Made by a program: the position numbers and the translations under genes. Positions 8,875 through 17,551 of a stretch of 64,000 bases of DNA are shown here, piece by piece. Below the pieces are notes generated by a model. That model saw nothing but the letters and a program-made list of their open reading frames with translations. It had not been told where the DNA came from and did no database searches. Numbering within the stretch: position 1 is the stretch's first letter; every line of letters begins with the position of its first letter. This DNA comes from Candidatus Kuenenia stuttgartensis. Lineage in GTDB: Bacteria; Pseudomonadota; Alphaproteobacteria; SMXS01. The stretch spans positions 1-64,000 of the forward strand of contig CALQFM020000011.1 in assembly GCA_943329845.2 (NCBI GenBank), given 5' to 3'.

Positions 8875-9273
8875 GTGAGCGACAAGGTCAGGAAAACCGA
8901 AGCGGAATGGCGCGCGCAGCTGTCGCCCGTCCAGTATGCCGTCACCCGCGAGAAGGCGACCGAACGGCCGTGGACCGGCGAGTACAACAGCACCAAGACG
9001 CCCGGCGTCTACAAGTGCATCTGCTGCGGCGAGGAGTTGTTCGAGTCCGATGCCAAGTTCGATAGCCACTGCGGCTGGCCCAGCTTCACCGCGCCGCTGA
9101 AGGAAGGCGCGGTCGACGAGGAAACCGACCGCAGCCACGGCATGGTCCGCGTCGAGGTGCTGTGCTCGAAATGCGACGCCCATCTTGGCCATGTCTTCGA
9201 CGACGGCCCCGGTCCGACCGGCCTGCGCTACTGCATCAACTCGGCGTCGCTGAAGCTCGATCCTAAGAAGTAG
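8875..9273 (+). CDS. msrB: Peptide-methionine (R)-S-oxide reductase
   Basis: Repairs the R form of methionine sulfoxide in proteins, using thioredoxin as reductant. The 132 residues match the usual length of a stand-alone cytoplasmic MsrB. Zinc ligands are visible as C48-x-x-C51 and C97-x-x-C100. The catalytic Cys is C120 in RYCINSASL, and C66 in HCGWPSF is in the position of the usual resolving cysteine. The start is a GTG at 8875 with the ribosome-binding site GAGGAGA at 8862-8868. It is a single-gene unit after a 250-base gap that holds its promoter. Proximity to the haem operon fits oxidative-stress defence but proves no link. Confidence 0.96.
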   Translation: MSDKVRKTEAEWRAQLSPVQYAVTREKATERPWTGEYNSTKTPGVYKCICCGEELFESDAKFDSHCGWPSFTAPLKEGAVDEETDRSHGMVRVEVLCSKCDAHLGHVFDDGPGPTGLRYCINSASLKLDPKK

Positions 9274-9323
9274 GGTTCAACTGCAGCCGTGTTTCAATGA
9301 GTTTGTGAGGCGTCGTTGCTGTG

Positions 9324-9647
9324 ATGGAGTGGGTAGGCGGAATCGTGTTGGCGGTTCTGGTATTGAAGCTGGCGTGGCTTATCCAATCCGCGCTGACCTT
9401 GGCGGTCTGCATTACTTTCGGTAGAAAGATCGCGGAACTCAGCTATTGGCTCGCCATCGCAGTCTGTCGCGCGTTTGTACCGCTGGTTATCGCGGCTAGA
9501 GCAATGTACTTGGCCTTGAACGCGCCAGCAGAAATGCGGACCAGTTCCATTGCCTGGCCGCTTACACCGTTCGTTGGCCTGATGGCGCTGGCGGCGCTCG
9601 GGTTACCCGCGACCATCTTCACCAGCTTCTTCGTGCTCCGGCGTTAG
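9324..9647 (+). CDS. Small hypothetical membrane protein
   Basis: A 107-residue frame rich in hydrophobic residues with about three predicted membrane segments, near residues 5-30, 42-60 and 75-100, and a basic end (LRR). A GTG at 9321 immediately precedes the ATG. There is no convincing ribosome-binding site, and base composition is less GC-rich than in the neighbours, so the gene could be acquired or could be spurious. No family is recognised. Confidence 0.4.
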   Translation: MEWVGGIVLAVLVLKLAWLIQSALTLAVCITFGRKIAELSYWLAIAVCRAFVPLVIAARAMYLALNAPAEMRTSSIAWPLTPFVGLMALAALGLPATIFTSFFVLRR

Positions 9648-9717
9648 GGCAAAACTGAAAAGGCTGGTTCGCTTCCGGCAGAAGTTCTTCGCAGCCACTA
9701 CCGTGACCAAGCACTGA

Positions 9718-10614
9718 TCAGAATTCTGGCAACTGGTTCGCCGGCACCGGGCGGATGCGGGGATAGTAGGGGCTGCGCAGCGGATCGCCCGGCTTCAGCT
9801 TCAGCTTCAGGCCTGGTGTCAGCGGCACGGTGGGGCGGCTGTCGGGGCGGGTGGCGAAGACAATGTCGTCGCCGTAAAGCCGCGCCGACAGGGTGCGGCG
9901 CCGTCGGCCGTCGGTGGTGTGCCCGCCGCCGTGGAGCACGCCGGGATGCAGCAGCACCACGTCGCCGGGGGTAATGTCGAACGACACGATGTTCCACTTC
10001 TCCCGCTCTTCCTCGATGTTGGGAAGACGCGGCAAGTCCTTGCCGTAAAATCCTTTTGTAGGATCGACATGAGCATCGGGCGGGCTGAAGCCGTCATACA
10101 TGACCTGGCGATGCGAGCCGGGGATGAACTCCAGGCATTCTTCCTTGGGAATATGGTCGAGGGTGATCCACATCGAGGCGATCTGCTCGCCGGCGACCGG
10201 CCAGTAGGGCAGGTCCTGGTGCCACGGCGTCTTGCGGCAGAAGCCGCCTTCCTTGACGAAGACGTGGTCGAACAGCAGCCAGATGTTCTCCGAGCCGATC
10301 AGCCTGGCGATCATGTCGGCGATCGGGCTGTCGTAGAGCAGGCGCTGGAATTCTGGTGTCACGGCGAAGTGGCGCACCATGTCCTTGAAGGTGCCGGGCA
10401 TGTCCGGGAAGAAGGTCTGGATGTTGGGGCTGCCGCTGGCGAGGATGCGCCTGATACCGAAATCGATCAGCGTCAGCCATTCCGGGTGCAGCGCCTGGGG
10501 CAGGTAGACGACGCCGTCGCGCTTGTACTGCTCGATCACCGCAGGCGTGATCAGCCCCAGCGGATCGTCCCATGGCTTGGCGCTGGTCGGCGCCATCTGT
10601 TCGGCAAGCTGCAT
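9718..10614 (-). CDS. Phytanoyl-CoA dioxygenase (PhyH) family protein
   Basis: Predicted Fe(II)/2-oxoglutarate-dependent oxygenase of 298 residues. The iron facial triad is readable: H132-x-D134 in PWHQDLPYWP and H228 in HPGVLHGGGH, followed by an Arg-rich segment (RRRRTLSARL) that should hold the 2-oxoglutarate-binding Arg. The start at 10614 follows GGGGAG; a longer GTG start at 10641 would add nine residues. In bacteria this family hydroxylates lipids, acyl-CoAs or natural-product intermediates. The substrate here cannot be read. The neighbouring gene on the same strand encodes an exported protein with no obvious connection. Confidence 0.88.
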   Translation of the reverse strand: MQLAEQMAPTSAKPWDDPLGLITPAVIEQYKRDGVVYLPQALHPEWLTLIDFGIRRILASGSPNIQTFFPDMPGTFKDMVRHFAVTPEFQRLLYDSPIADMIARLIGSENIWLLFDHVFVKEGGFCRKTPWHQDLPYWPVAGEQIASMWITLDHIPKEECLEFIPGSHRQVMYDGFSPPDAHVDPTKGFYGKDLPRLPNIEEEREKWNIVSFDITPGDVVLLHPGVLHGGGHTTDGRRRRTLSARLYGDDIVFATRPDSRPTVPLTPGLKLKLKPGDPLRSPYYPRIRPVPANQLPEF

Positions 10615-10699
10615 CCCACTCTCCCCGTTGGTCGCAAGCACTCATGACGGTAAAAACCTAGCGCGGTTTTCATCGCGGCGAAACTGTCAGGATTCACCT

Positions 10700-12001
10700 T
10701 CAGGTCTTGGCGGCTGTCACCGGTGCCAGCAGCTTGGTGCCGTAGAGCGCGCCGAGCGCGGCGACCACGAACACCAGCACCTCGCCGCCATGGGTCGGCA
10801 GGGCGAAGCCCACAAGGTTGATGCCGAGGACGTAAAGGCCCACGACGACCGCGGCGCTGAGCACGGCGATCCCCATGGATTTCACGAACGCGCCGGCGGT
10901 CTTCGACCGCGACCGCTTGCGCAGCAGGCCGCCGACCACGCCGCCGACCAGCGCCGCGCCGAGGAACCGCCACGGGAAGACGAACTCGACGTCGGCGGAC
11001 GCACCGTCCAGGCCGCCGCCACGGGTGGTGACCTTGCCGGTGCCGACGGATTCCGAGCGGATCGACACTTTCGCGTTGCCGCCCTTGTCCAGCGTCGCCT
11101 CGGTCGCCGACAGGCGGCCCAGGGTGCTGGACAGCTGCAGCGTATTGTCGCGGGCGGCGTCCACCGCCTGGGCGCTCACCAGCACATCGGCGGTCTCCAG
11201 GCCCCAGCCCTGAATGCGCGGCGGCGTGATGGTGACGCCCAGCGACGGACGCACCTTCAGGGTCAGTTCCTCGCCGGCCGGCGCCACGTTGGAGACGACG
11301 GTGACCTTCACCTCGGCGTCGGGCGCGTCGGCCGCGACCTTGATATCCCGGTAGGGCGGCGCGGTCTGGTCGATGCTGACCGTATCCGGGCTGGTGGTCA
11401 CCGGACCGAGCACCTGGAAGGCGATGGGCGAGGCAAGGGTTTTGGCGCCGCTGGCATTCACCTCGATGACGCCGACGCTGATGCCGCCTTCATATCTGCC
11501 GGTCGTGGTGTTGAGGCGCAGCGGCGCGCGGGGAAAAGCGACGGCCTTGAGGATCAGCTCCTTCGCCTCGGCATCGGTGGTCTGCACCACCCCCTGGAAA
11601 ACCGCGGCCTGGCTCCGCAGCGATGTCGGGATCGACAGCTTGACGATGTCCTTGGTGTTCTGCTCCTCGGCGGCGTCGAGCGTGATGAAGCGGGTGTCGC
11701 CCAGCTTCAGCGGCGCGGTCGGCGCCACGGGCGTGGCCTCGGGCGTGGCCTCGGGCGCGGCGGGTTCGGCCGGCTTGACCTCTTCCGCTGGCGAAATGGC
11801 GGGCGTTTCCAGCACCACGGCGCGCTGGCGCAGGATGCGCTGGCGCAACGCCCGCATCTGCTCGGGAGACCGGACCGCCTCGGTGGCAGAAAACTCACTG
11901 GTGCGGCGCGGCTCGTCCTGCGCCGCCGCCGGCAGGCTCCACAGCATCAGTGCGGCCAGCGCCGATAGCGCCAGTCCGCGTGCCAGATCAATCCGTTGCA
12001 T
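10700..12001 (-). CDS. Exported or membrane protein with Ala/Pro linker and beta-rich domain, unknown
   Basis: A 433-residue protein that I do not recognise. It has a signal peptide ([18 protein letters not shown]), then an Ala/Pro/Glu-rich linker with an [12 protein letters not shown] repeat near residues 75-95. A long beta-rich region of about 240 residues follows, with valine- and threonine-dense strands suggestive of Ig-like or invasin-type folds. At the end are two or three transmembrane helices separated by the basic loop RKRSRSKT. So the beta domain is probably periplasmic and anchored by its C-terminus. The start at 12001 opens the signal peptide; an in-frame start further upstream would add 12 residues. 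It is divergent from the VOC gene. Confidence 0.75.
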   Translation of the reverse strand: MQRIDLARGLALSALAALMLWSLPAAAQDEPRRTSEFSATEAVRSPEQMRALRQRILRQRAVVLETPAISPAEEVKPAEPAAPEATPEATPVAPTAPLKLGDTRFITLDAAEEQNTKDIVKLSIPTSLRSQAAVFQGVVQTTDAEAKELILKAVAFPRAPLRLNTTTGRYEGGISVGVIEVNASGAKTLASPIAFQVLGPVTTSPDTVSIDQTAPPYRDIKVAADAPDAEVKVTVVSNVAPAGEELTLKVRPSLGVTITPPRIQGWGLETADVLVSAQAVDAARDNTLQLSSTLGRLSATEATLDKGGNAKVSIRSESVGTGKVTTRGGGLDGASADVEFVFPWRFLGAALVGGVVGGLLRKRSRSKTAGAFVKSMGIAVLSAAVVVGLYVLGINLVGFALPTHGGEVLVFVVAALGALYGTKLLAPVTAAKT

Positions 12002-12097
12002 GCAGTCCACCCCTGTCCCTGCGGCCAGTCTCGGCATGGATCAAGGCGGGATTATGGCCGCGTGGCGGGCGCGGCCTTTTGCATTATGATCTGGCTC

Positions 12098-12529
12098 ATG
12101 GCAGACGCGCTGCGACCATTCCACCTGGCATTCCCCGTCCACGACATCGCGGTGGCGCGGGCGTTCTATGGCGCGGTGCTGGGCTGCCCGGAAGGCCGCA
12201 GCGCCGACACCTGGGTCGACTTCAACCTGTTCGGCCATCAGATCGTCGCCCACCTGCATCCCGGGCTGGAGCCGGGCAACCGCAACCATCACAACCCGGT
12301 CGATGGCGACGAGGTGCCAGTGCCGCATTTCGGCGTGGTGCTGTCGCCGGAAGACTGGGACGCGCTGGCCGCGCGGCTGAAGTCGGCCGGCATCGACTTC
12401 GTCATCGAGCCCCATGTCCGCTTCAAGGGCGAGGTCGGCGAGCAGGCTACCATGTTCTTCCTCGATCCCTCGGGCAATGCCCTCGAATTCAAGGCATTCC
12501 GTGACCTTGGCAAGCTGTTCGCCAGATAG
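12098..12529 (+). CDS. VOC/glyoxalase-fold protein
   Basis: A 143-residue single VOC domain: the sequence opens with FHLAFPVHD and [13 protein letters not shown], continues with [14 protein letters not shown], and ends with [13 protein letters not shown]. The His near the first strand, the His in GHQIVAH and the terminal Glu in LEFK fit the metal ligands of this superfamily (glyoxalase I, extradiol dioxygenase, bleomycin-resistance proteins). The subgroup is often annotated as a dioxygenase-like protein without a proven substrate. I chose ATG 12098 because the domain begins five residues later; there is no clear ribosome-binding site, so it may be leaderless. Confidence 0.85.
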   Translation: MADALRPFHLAFPVHDIAVARAFYGAVLGCPEGRSADTWVDFNLFGHQIVAHLHPGLEPGNRNHHNPVDGDEVPVPHFGVVLSPEDWDALAARLKSAGIDFVIEPHVRFKGEVGEQATMFFLDPSGNALEFKAFRDLGKLFAR

Positions 12530-12627
12530 GCAACCACTTATCAGTGGACGCTCGGCCGCCTGCGGACTTACCTTCGCGACAGGCTTCTCGCGCCCGGCGT
12601 GGGCGCGGCCAGAAACGGATCACGGCC

Positions 12628-13467
12628 ATGGATGTTCATCTCGCGGAAGAGCGCATGCTGGTCCTGCAGGACCAGTTCAACATGGATCATGCGGAGGGCC
12701 GCGCGTCGACCAAGAAGATGGACGCCTTCGGCGCGCTGGCCAAGGTGGCCGGCTTCCTCTCGCGTCCCAAGGACGACGAGTTCGAGATGATCTACCGCGA
12801 GCACCGGCTGCAGCCCTTCTGGCGCGTCGCGTGCACCTTCGTCTCGGCCTATGAACGCAGCCGCGACCACGCGCTGAAGCTGTCGCCGGAAGTGCGCCAG
12901 GTGTCCGTCGCCGGCCAGACCCAACAGGTCGTCGACCATGCGGTCACGCTGCATGTGCTGGAGACCTGCCGCGAGGAGATGAAGCGAGACATCTATTTCG
13001 ACGCGCTGACCGGCCAGCCCGGCGCCGATCTCACCACCCGGCTGCGCTTTCCGACCATACCGGCGACCGAGGAAAGCCTGGCTGCGTTCACCGAGAAGGG
13101 CACCGTGGTGGTGCCGCCACAGGCCACCTCGTCGGTCGTGGTGCGCGAGGTGCTGGGAACTCTGGTCAACAAGATCAAGGCCGACAAGGTGCTTGAAGAG
13201 ACCGTGACCTTCGACGCCATCGACCTCTATTACCGCCCGGTCTACGCCTTCCGTTACCGCCGCCAGGGCAAGGAAGCTGTCGTCGAGTTCGACGGCCTTA
13301 CCGGCGATGTGAAGACCGGCGGCGCCACGTTCGAGACATACGTTGGCAAGATCCTCGACACCAGGTTCCTGCTCGACGCCGGCGCCGAGGTGGCCAACCT
13401 GTTCGTGCCCGGCGCCACGCTGGTGAAGGTGCTGCTCGCCAAGGGCATGGAACTGCGGGGCCGCTGA
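12628..13467 (+). CDS. Conserved-looking hypothetical protein
   Basis: A 279-residue soluble-looking protein that I do not recognise. It has no signal peptide. It starts with a charged helical segment. The middle contains a possible beta-barrel or WYL-like stretch (DLYYRPVYAFRYRRQGKEAVVEFDGLTG cut here into its elements YYRPVYAF, YRRQGKEAVV and EFDGLTG). The last 35 residues are hydrophobic and end basic, so membrane association is possible. It is followed after 5 bases by an SDR gene and is probably co-transcribed with it. Confidence 0.7.
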   Translation: MDVHLAEERMLVLQDQFNMDHAEGRASTKKMDAFGALAKVAGFLSRPKDDEFEMIYREHRLQPFWRVACTFVSAYERSRDHALKLSPEVRQVSVAGQTQQVVDHAVTLHVLETCREEMKRDIYFDALTGQPGADLTTRLRFPTIPATEESLAAFTEKGTVVVPPQATSSVVVREVLGTLVNKIKADKVLEETVTFDAIDLYYRPVYAFRYRRQGKEAVVEFDGLTGDVKTGGATFETYVGKILDTRFLLDAGAEVANLFVPGATLVKVLLAKGMELRGR

Positions 13468-13472
13468 CCGCC

Positions 13473-14273
13473 ATGGCCCGGCTCGACGGCAAGGTCGCGC
13501 TGGTCACCGGCGCCGCACGGGGCATCGGCAAGGCCATCGCCGCGGCCATGGCCGCCGAGAGCGCGCGGGTGGTGCTCACCGATATCCTTGACGTCGAGGG
13601 CGACGCTACCGCCACGGAAATCCGCGTGCAGGGCGGTCAGGCGCTCTACGTTTCCCATGACGTGACCACCGAGGACGGCTGGCGCACCGCGCTCGAAGCC
13701 GCCAACGACGAGTTCGGCGGCCTAGACGTGCTGGTCAACAATGCCGGCCTGTTCCTCGGCAAGCCGCTGGCCGAAACCAGCATCGACGACATGAACCGCA
13801 TGCTGGCGGTCAACGTGGTCGGGCTGATGCTGGGCAGCAAGCTGGCGTTGCCGTTCCTCGCCGCCCGCGCGTCGCGCTGGGACGGCGGCGGCTCCATCGT
13901 CAACCTGTCGTCGGTGGCCGGCCTGATCGGCGCGTCGTTCCAGACCGTCTACAGCATGACCAAGGGCGCGGTGCGGCTGTTCTCCAAGTCGCTCGCCATG
14001 GAATGCGCCGACCTCAAGCTGAACATCAGGGTCAACTCCATCCATCCCGGCGTCATCGACACCGACATGGCCGTCGAGGTGGCCCGGGGCCAGATGGAGG
14101 CGCGCGCCATGGACGCCGACAAGGTCCAGCGATTCATGGTCGGCGGCCATCCGTTGGGCCGCCTCGGCCGGCCAAGGGACATCGCCGACGCGGCGGTGTT
14201 CCTCGCGTCCGGCGAAAGTTCGTTCATGACCGGCACGGAGCTGGTCGTCGATGGCGGCATGACGGCGCGGTAG
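13473..14273 (+). CDS. SDR family NAD(P)-dependent oxidoreductase
   Basis: A classical short-chain dehydrogenase/reductase of 266 residues, cytoplasmic. It shows the Rossmann motif TGAARGIGKA, the NNAG motif, the catalytic Ser in NLSSVAG, and the YSMTK form of the Y-x-x-x-K pair. The C-terminus has SSFMTGTELVVDGG, typical of the hydroxysteroid dehydrogenase-like and cyclopentanol dehydrogenase-like members. It follows the previous gene by 5 bases. The substrate is a secondary alcohol or ketone that cannot be defined. Confidence 0.92.
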   Translation: MARLDGKVALVTGAARGIGKAIAAAMAAESARVVLTDILDVEGDATATEIRVQGGQALYVSHDVTTEDGWRTALEAANDEFGGLDVLVNNAGLFLGKPLAETSIDDMNRMLAVNVVGLMLGSKLALPFLAARASRWDGGGSIVNLSSVAGLIGASFQTVYSMTKGAVRLFSKSLAMECADLKLNIRVNSIHPGVIDTDMAVEVARGQMEARAMDADKVQRFMVGGHPLGRLGRPRDIADAAVFLASGESSFMTGTELVVDGGMTAR

Positions 14274-14285
14274 CGCCGGGCAACT

Positions 14286-14307
14286 CGTGACCTAGTGGTA
14301 GGTCACG
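14286..14307. terminator. Hairpin between convergent genes
   Basis: A perfect 9-bp stem pairs 14286-14294 with 14299-14307 around the loop GTGG, between the plus-strand SDR and the end of the minus-strand membrane protein. It includes the stop codon of the latter. There is no T-run, so it may act with Rho or simply stabilise transcript ends. Confidence 0.45.
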
Positions 14308-15017
14308 TGCTCCGGTTGTATCTCACCGGTAACCAACCGCGTATTCGGCGTGATCTCGCGGGCCGGCATATCCGTGTGGGACGACAGCACGCCCAGCAGC
14401 GCCTTCCAGATCGCTTCCGCGTCGCCCGCCGCGCCGTCGCCACGCAGCCTGGCGTAGTTGAGGCCGGCTGCTTTCTCCGCCAGGTCGCGGACCGTGCGGC
14501 AGCCGGCGGGGAATCGGCCCGGATCGAACAGCGGCAGGAAGAACGCCAGCGCCAGGGTCATCATGGCGGCCGGCCAGTTCATGGTCAGCGGCGGAATGCC
14601 GAGGATGAAGCCGACCGTGACGGCGAGACACAGGATGATCGACGCCCAGCCAAGCCACGAGCCATCGTGCTCGGGCAGCTTCAGGCCGGTCTGTGTGGCC
14701 AGAAGCTTGAGAAACCGGCGTGGCTGGAGCGGCGCCAGCTCGCGCAACTTCATGTCGGGCGTCACAGCGTCGCCCTTGCCCAGCTCGCGGATGCCGCGCC
14801 GCAGGTAGTAGTAGGCCAGCGTCCCGGCGTTCGCCTTGCCGCCGTCGGTGGCGGGTCCGAGCCGGATGATCAGCGACCGGTAGATGTCGCCGACGAAATA
14901 CCACATCTGGGTTTCGTCGAACGGCAGGCTGAACCCGAACGACGCCTCCAGGTCCTGCACCAGCGCGGCCTGGCCGAACTCGCCTTTCAGGGCCAGCGTG
15001 TCGGCGGTCCCGTGCAT
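14292..15017 (-). CDS. Two-helix membrane protein with acyl-carrier-like segments, unknown
   Basis: A 241-residue protein with two adjacent transmembrane helices at about residues 122-165 (WASIILCLAVTVGFILGIPP and TMNWPAAMMTLALAFFLPLF). The soluble parts resemble pieces of acyl carrier proteins. The N-terminus LVQDLEASFGFSLPFDE and VGDIYRSL match ACP helices 2-3. Residues about 78-118 run LRRGIRELGK, VTPDMKLREL and LLATQTGLKLPE. The C-terminus WKALLGVLSS and ITPNTRLV looks like another first helix. No DSL serine for phosphopantetheine is present, so a carrier function is unlikely. The gene begins 2 bases after the SDR stop and should be translationally coupled to it. Confidence 0.75.
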   Translation of the reverse strand: MHGTADTLALKGEFGQAALVQDLEASFGFSLPFDETQMWYFVGDIYRSLIIRLGPATDGGKANAGTLAYYYLRRGIRELGKGDAVTPDMKLRELAPLQPRRFLKLLATQTGLKLPEHDGSWLGWASIILCLAVTVGFILGIPPLTMNWPAAMMTLALAFFLPLFDPGRFPAGCRTVRDLAEKAAGLNYARLRGDGAAGDAEAIWKALLGVLSSHTDMPAREITPNTRLVTGEIQPEHVTYH

Positions 15018-15019
15018 GC

Positions 15020-15796
15020 TCAGTTGCGGGAACTCATGCCGCCGTCGACGGTGTAGATCACGCCGCTGGTGTAGCCCGAGCGTTCCGAGGCGAGGAACGC
15101 CACCAGGTCGCCGATCTCGCGCGGCTTGGCGCCACGGCCCTGCGGCATCGAGGCGGTCAACTCGCGCCAGCGGCTGTCATCGCCCCATTTCGCCTGCGCC
15201 TGGCCCTTCAACAGCGTGACCATGCGGTCGGTTTCGACCGGACCCGGGTTGATGCCGACGGCGCGGATGTTGTCCTCCAGCAGGCTGCGGCCACCCAGCG
15301 CCCGGGTGAACGCCATCAGCGAGGCGTTGCCGGCCGAGCCGGTGATGTAGTTGAAATCGAACCGCTCGCCGGCCGCGCCGATGACGTTGACGATCACGCC
15401 CTGACCGCGCGCCTTCATCGACGCATAGACCAGCCGGGTCAGGTTGATGTAGCCGAACACCTTCAGCTCCCAGGCGTGCCGCCAGCGCGACTCGTCGATG
15501 TCGCTGATCGAACCGCGCGGGATGTCGCCGGCGTTGTTGACCAGGATGTCGATGTCGGCGCAGTCGGCGGCGAGGCGGTCCAGGTCGTCGCGGTTGCGCA
15601 GATCCACCACATGGGCCGTCACCTGCACCTGATAGGCGGCGCGCAGCCTTTCCACATGTGCCTTCAGGACTTCCTCGCTGCGGGCCGCCAGGTGCACGGT
15701 GCAACCTTCCTCGGCCAACGCCTCGGCGGCGGCGAGGCCGATGCCTTTCGATGCGCCGGTCACCAGCGCCGTCTTGCCTGTCAGATTCAGGTCCAT
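15020..15796 (-). CDS. Atypical SDR family protein lacking the catalytic Ser and Lys
   Basis: A 258-residue short-chain dehydrogenase fold. The cofactor part is normal: TGASKGIGLA, and NNAGDIP. The active site is not. Where YxxxK is expected the sequence reads YITGSAGNA, so Lys is replaced by Ser. The usual SS before it is replaced by IG in VNVIGAAGE. The C-terminus YTSGVIYTVDGG is ordinary. The start at 15796 follows AGGAGG. I recall a subgroup of bacterial SDRs with the same Y-x-x-G-S-x-G-N-A pattern, so this is probably a family trait and not a single mutation. Redox activity may be lost or rely on other residues. Confidence 0.88.
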   Translation of the reverse strand: MDLNLTGKTALVTGASKGIGLAAAEALAEEGCTVHLAARSEEVLKAHVERLRAAYQVQVTAHVVDLRNRDDLDRLAADCADIDILVNNAGDIPRGSISDIDESRWRHAWELKVFGYINLTRLVYASMKARGQGVIVNVIGAAGERFDFNYITGSAGNASLMAFTRALGGRSLLEDNIRAVGINPGPVETDRMVTLLKGQAQAKWGDDSRWRELTASMPQGRGAKPREIGDLVAFLASERSGYTSGVIYTVDGGMSSRN

Positions 15797-15851
15797 CTTG
15801 TCCTCCTACGGTCGGCGCAACCGTAGCGGACAAGCGGCCGCTGGCAAACGG

Positions 15852-16970
15852 TCAGTTGGAGGGCGGGTACTGGTTGATCAGCCGCTGCTGCTTCCGGTAG
15901 GCCGTGGCGAGCGCTCGCCAACCGATCGGCTTGTGGCCCATGCGGCGCATGTCGTCGGCCATGGCAAACAGCGCCCGCTGCTTGGCGAACACGCCCCTGA
16001 AGGTGTCGAGGAACGTGTATTTCGGGTCCCAGTACTGGATGGCTTCGGCGCCGGCGCCGTTCACCTCCAGGATGGTGAAGCTGCCTGCCTTCAGCGCCTC
16101 GGGCGAGGCGTATTTGATGTCGAATCGACCGTAATGGAAGCCGTCCATGGACCGGCTCAGCGCGTCGACCGCGTCCTCCAATGCCGGGGTGATCAGGGCG
16201 TCGCCGTCCTCGTAGCGGCCGCCGGCGCGGATCGAGGCGATGGTGGCCAGCATCACCCTTTCGCCCGCCTCCGGTACGCGCGCCATGCCGTCCTGCCCGA
16301 GCGTCTCGATATAAGATGCCGCATTGAGTGACATGCGTGGATCGGCGGCGACCAGCGCCGCGATTTCGGACACGCCGTCGCCCGTTACATGGGGCAGGTG
16401 CCGCACGGTGAGGGCGACGACCCGGCCGCGTGGATTGGCCGGATGGCGGATGTAGAACAGCGCGGCCTCGTGCGGCTCGTCGACCAGCCGCTGCAGCAGA
16501 AAGGATTCGCCTGGCGGGAACGCCGCGGCGTAGACCCTCAGTTCACCCTCACTCTCGATCCGCCGCACGCCGAATCCACACCAGCCGATGTCCGGCTTGA
16601 CGATCAACGGATAGGCGAGGCACGCCGTGCGCCGCACCGCTTCCGCATCCTCGCCGGGCGCGACGAGCGCGGTTTCGGCGACCCGGTCGCGGAAACGCGG
16701 TGCGATCATGTCGAGGCAGGCGAACTTGGATTCGCCCACCAGCCCGCCGGTCTCGATGCCCGGATTGACCACCGAGGGCAGGGTGAGGCTGCGGTATTTG
16801 AGTCCCAGCCAGAACCACTGGATCGTCATCGGCGTAAACAGCAGCCATTTTGGCAACACCTCCACCGGCGCCACGAGCCGCGCGGCTTTCGGGGGATTGC
16901 GCACCGTCGCGGGGCTGCGCCCGCCCCACGACGCGAAAGGTCTGGTCAGCTTTCGGCTGAAGCCCGACAT
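15852..16970 (-). CDS. ATP-grasp domain ligase
   Basis: A 372-residue protein with an ATP-grasp fold like that of D-Ala-D-Ala ligases and peptide ligases. Readable elements are the ATP-binding lysine in YPLIVKPDIGW, a second nucleotide segment ESFLLQRLV, and the metal-binding end FDIKY followed about 20 residues later by LEVNGAG. Such enzymes join a carboxylate to an amine through an acyl-phosphate, in the cytoplasm. The first 60 residues are basic and hydrophobic (PKWLLFTPMTIQWFWLGLKY) and could touch the membrane. The start at 16970 has GGAGG in front and lies inside the end of the DedA gene (25-base overlap). The order YcgG, DUF1989, DedA, ATP-grasp suggests a small biosynthetic operon. 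Confidence 0.86.
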   Translation of the reverse strand: MSGFSRKLTRPFASWGGRSPATVRNPPKAARLVAPVEVLPKWLLFTPMTIQWFWLGLKYRSLTLPSVVNPGIETGGLVGESKFACLDMIAPRFRDRVAETALVAPGEDAEAVRRTACLAYPLIVKPDIGWCGFGVRRIESEGELRVYAAAFPPGESFLLQRLVDEPHEAALFYIRHPANPRGRVVALTVRHLPHVTGDGVSEIAALVAADPRMSLNAASYIETLGQDGMARVPEAGERVMLATIASIRAGGRYEDGDALITPALEDAVDALSRSMDGFHYGRFDIKYASPEALKAGSFTILEVNGAGAEAIQYWDPKYTFLDTFRGVFAKQRALFAMADDMRRMGHKPIGWRALATAYRKQQRLINQYPPSN

Positions 16971-17530
16971 GACGGCCTCCTGTCCATGTGCTGGCCGACC
17001 AGCCAGCGGCAGGCACTGGTCAGCGCGAACAGCCCCGCCAGCACCGCGAACCACGGCCAGAACTGCCCAGGCGCGGCCACGGCATCGCCGAAGCGAAGCA
17101 CCGCGTACAGCAGGGCGGGCGTGTAGACGGCGGCTGTCAGCACCGTGATCGTGGCGAAACGCCGGAAGTTCAAGCCCAGCAGGCCGCAGGTGGCGAAGGT
17201 GGTGAACAGCAGCCCCGGCACGAACCGGCATACCGGGATGAGCCAAGCCAGATTCCGGTCGAGCACTGTCCCGGACCTTGTACCCACCGGCAGCCAGGCG
17301 GCGATCCTGGCGTTGTGGCGCGCCAGCCGGCCGAGCCCGTAGATGGCAAGGTCGCTCGCGACAACGCCCGCGAGCAGCAAGGCAAGACACAGAAGCAGGC
17401 TCATACGGCCGGTGTGAACCAGGTAACCGCCGCCGACGAACGCGAGGCTCTCATGCAGGAACGGCGCGAGAAAAAGCGCGAACCCTTCGAATGCCACGCT
17501 GACGCCGTCCATGCCGGCCGTTGAAAGCAC
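16946..17530 (-). CDS. DedA (SNARE-associated) family membrane protein
   Basis: A 194-residue integral membrane protein with the DedA layout: an N-terminal re-entrant stretch (FLAPFLHESLAFVGGGYL), then helices, then the characteristic region NLAWLIPVCRFVPGLLFTT, near residues 92-110, containing the conserved R-F-x-P-G. DedA proteins flip phospholipids or help recycle undecaprenyl phosphate and support membrane potential. The GTG start at 17530 has AAGGAGAGG upstream. It overlaps the ATP-grasp gene and follows the DUF1989 gene by 21 bases. An export role for the operon product is possible but inferred. Confidence 0.88.
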   Translation of the reverse strand: MLSTAGMDGVSVAFEGFALFLAPFLHESLAFVGGGYLVHTGRMSLLLCLALLLAGVVASDLAIYGLGRLARHNARIAAWLPVGTRSGTVLDRNLAWLIPVCRFVPGLLFTTFATCGLLGLNFRRFATITVLTAAVYTPALLYAVLRFGDAVAAPGQFWPWFAVLAGLFALTSACRWLVGQHMDRRPSCRASAES

Positions 17531-17551
17531 CGTGACCTCTCCTTGCTGCCG

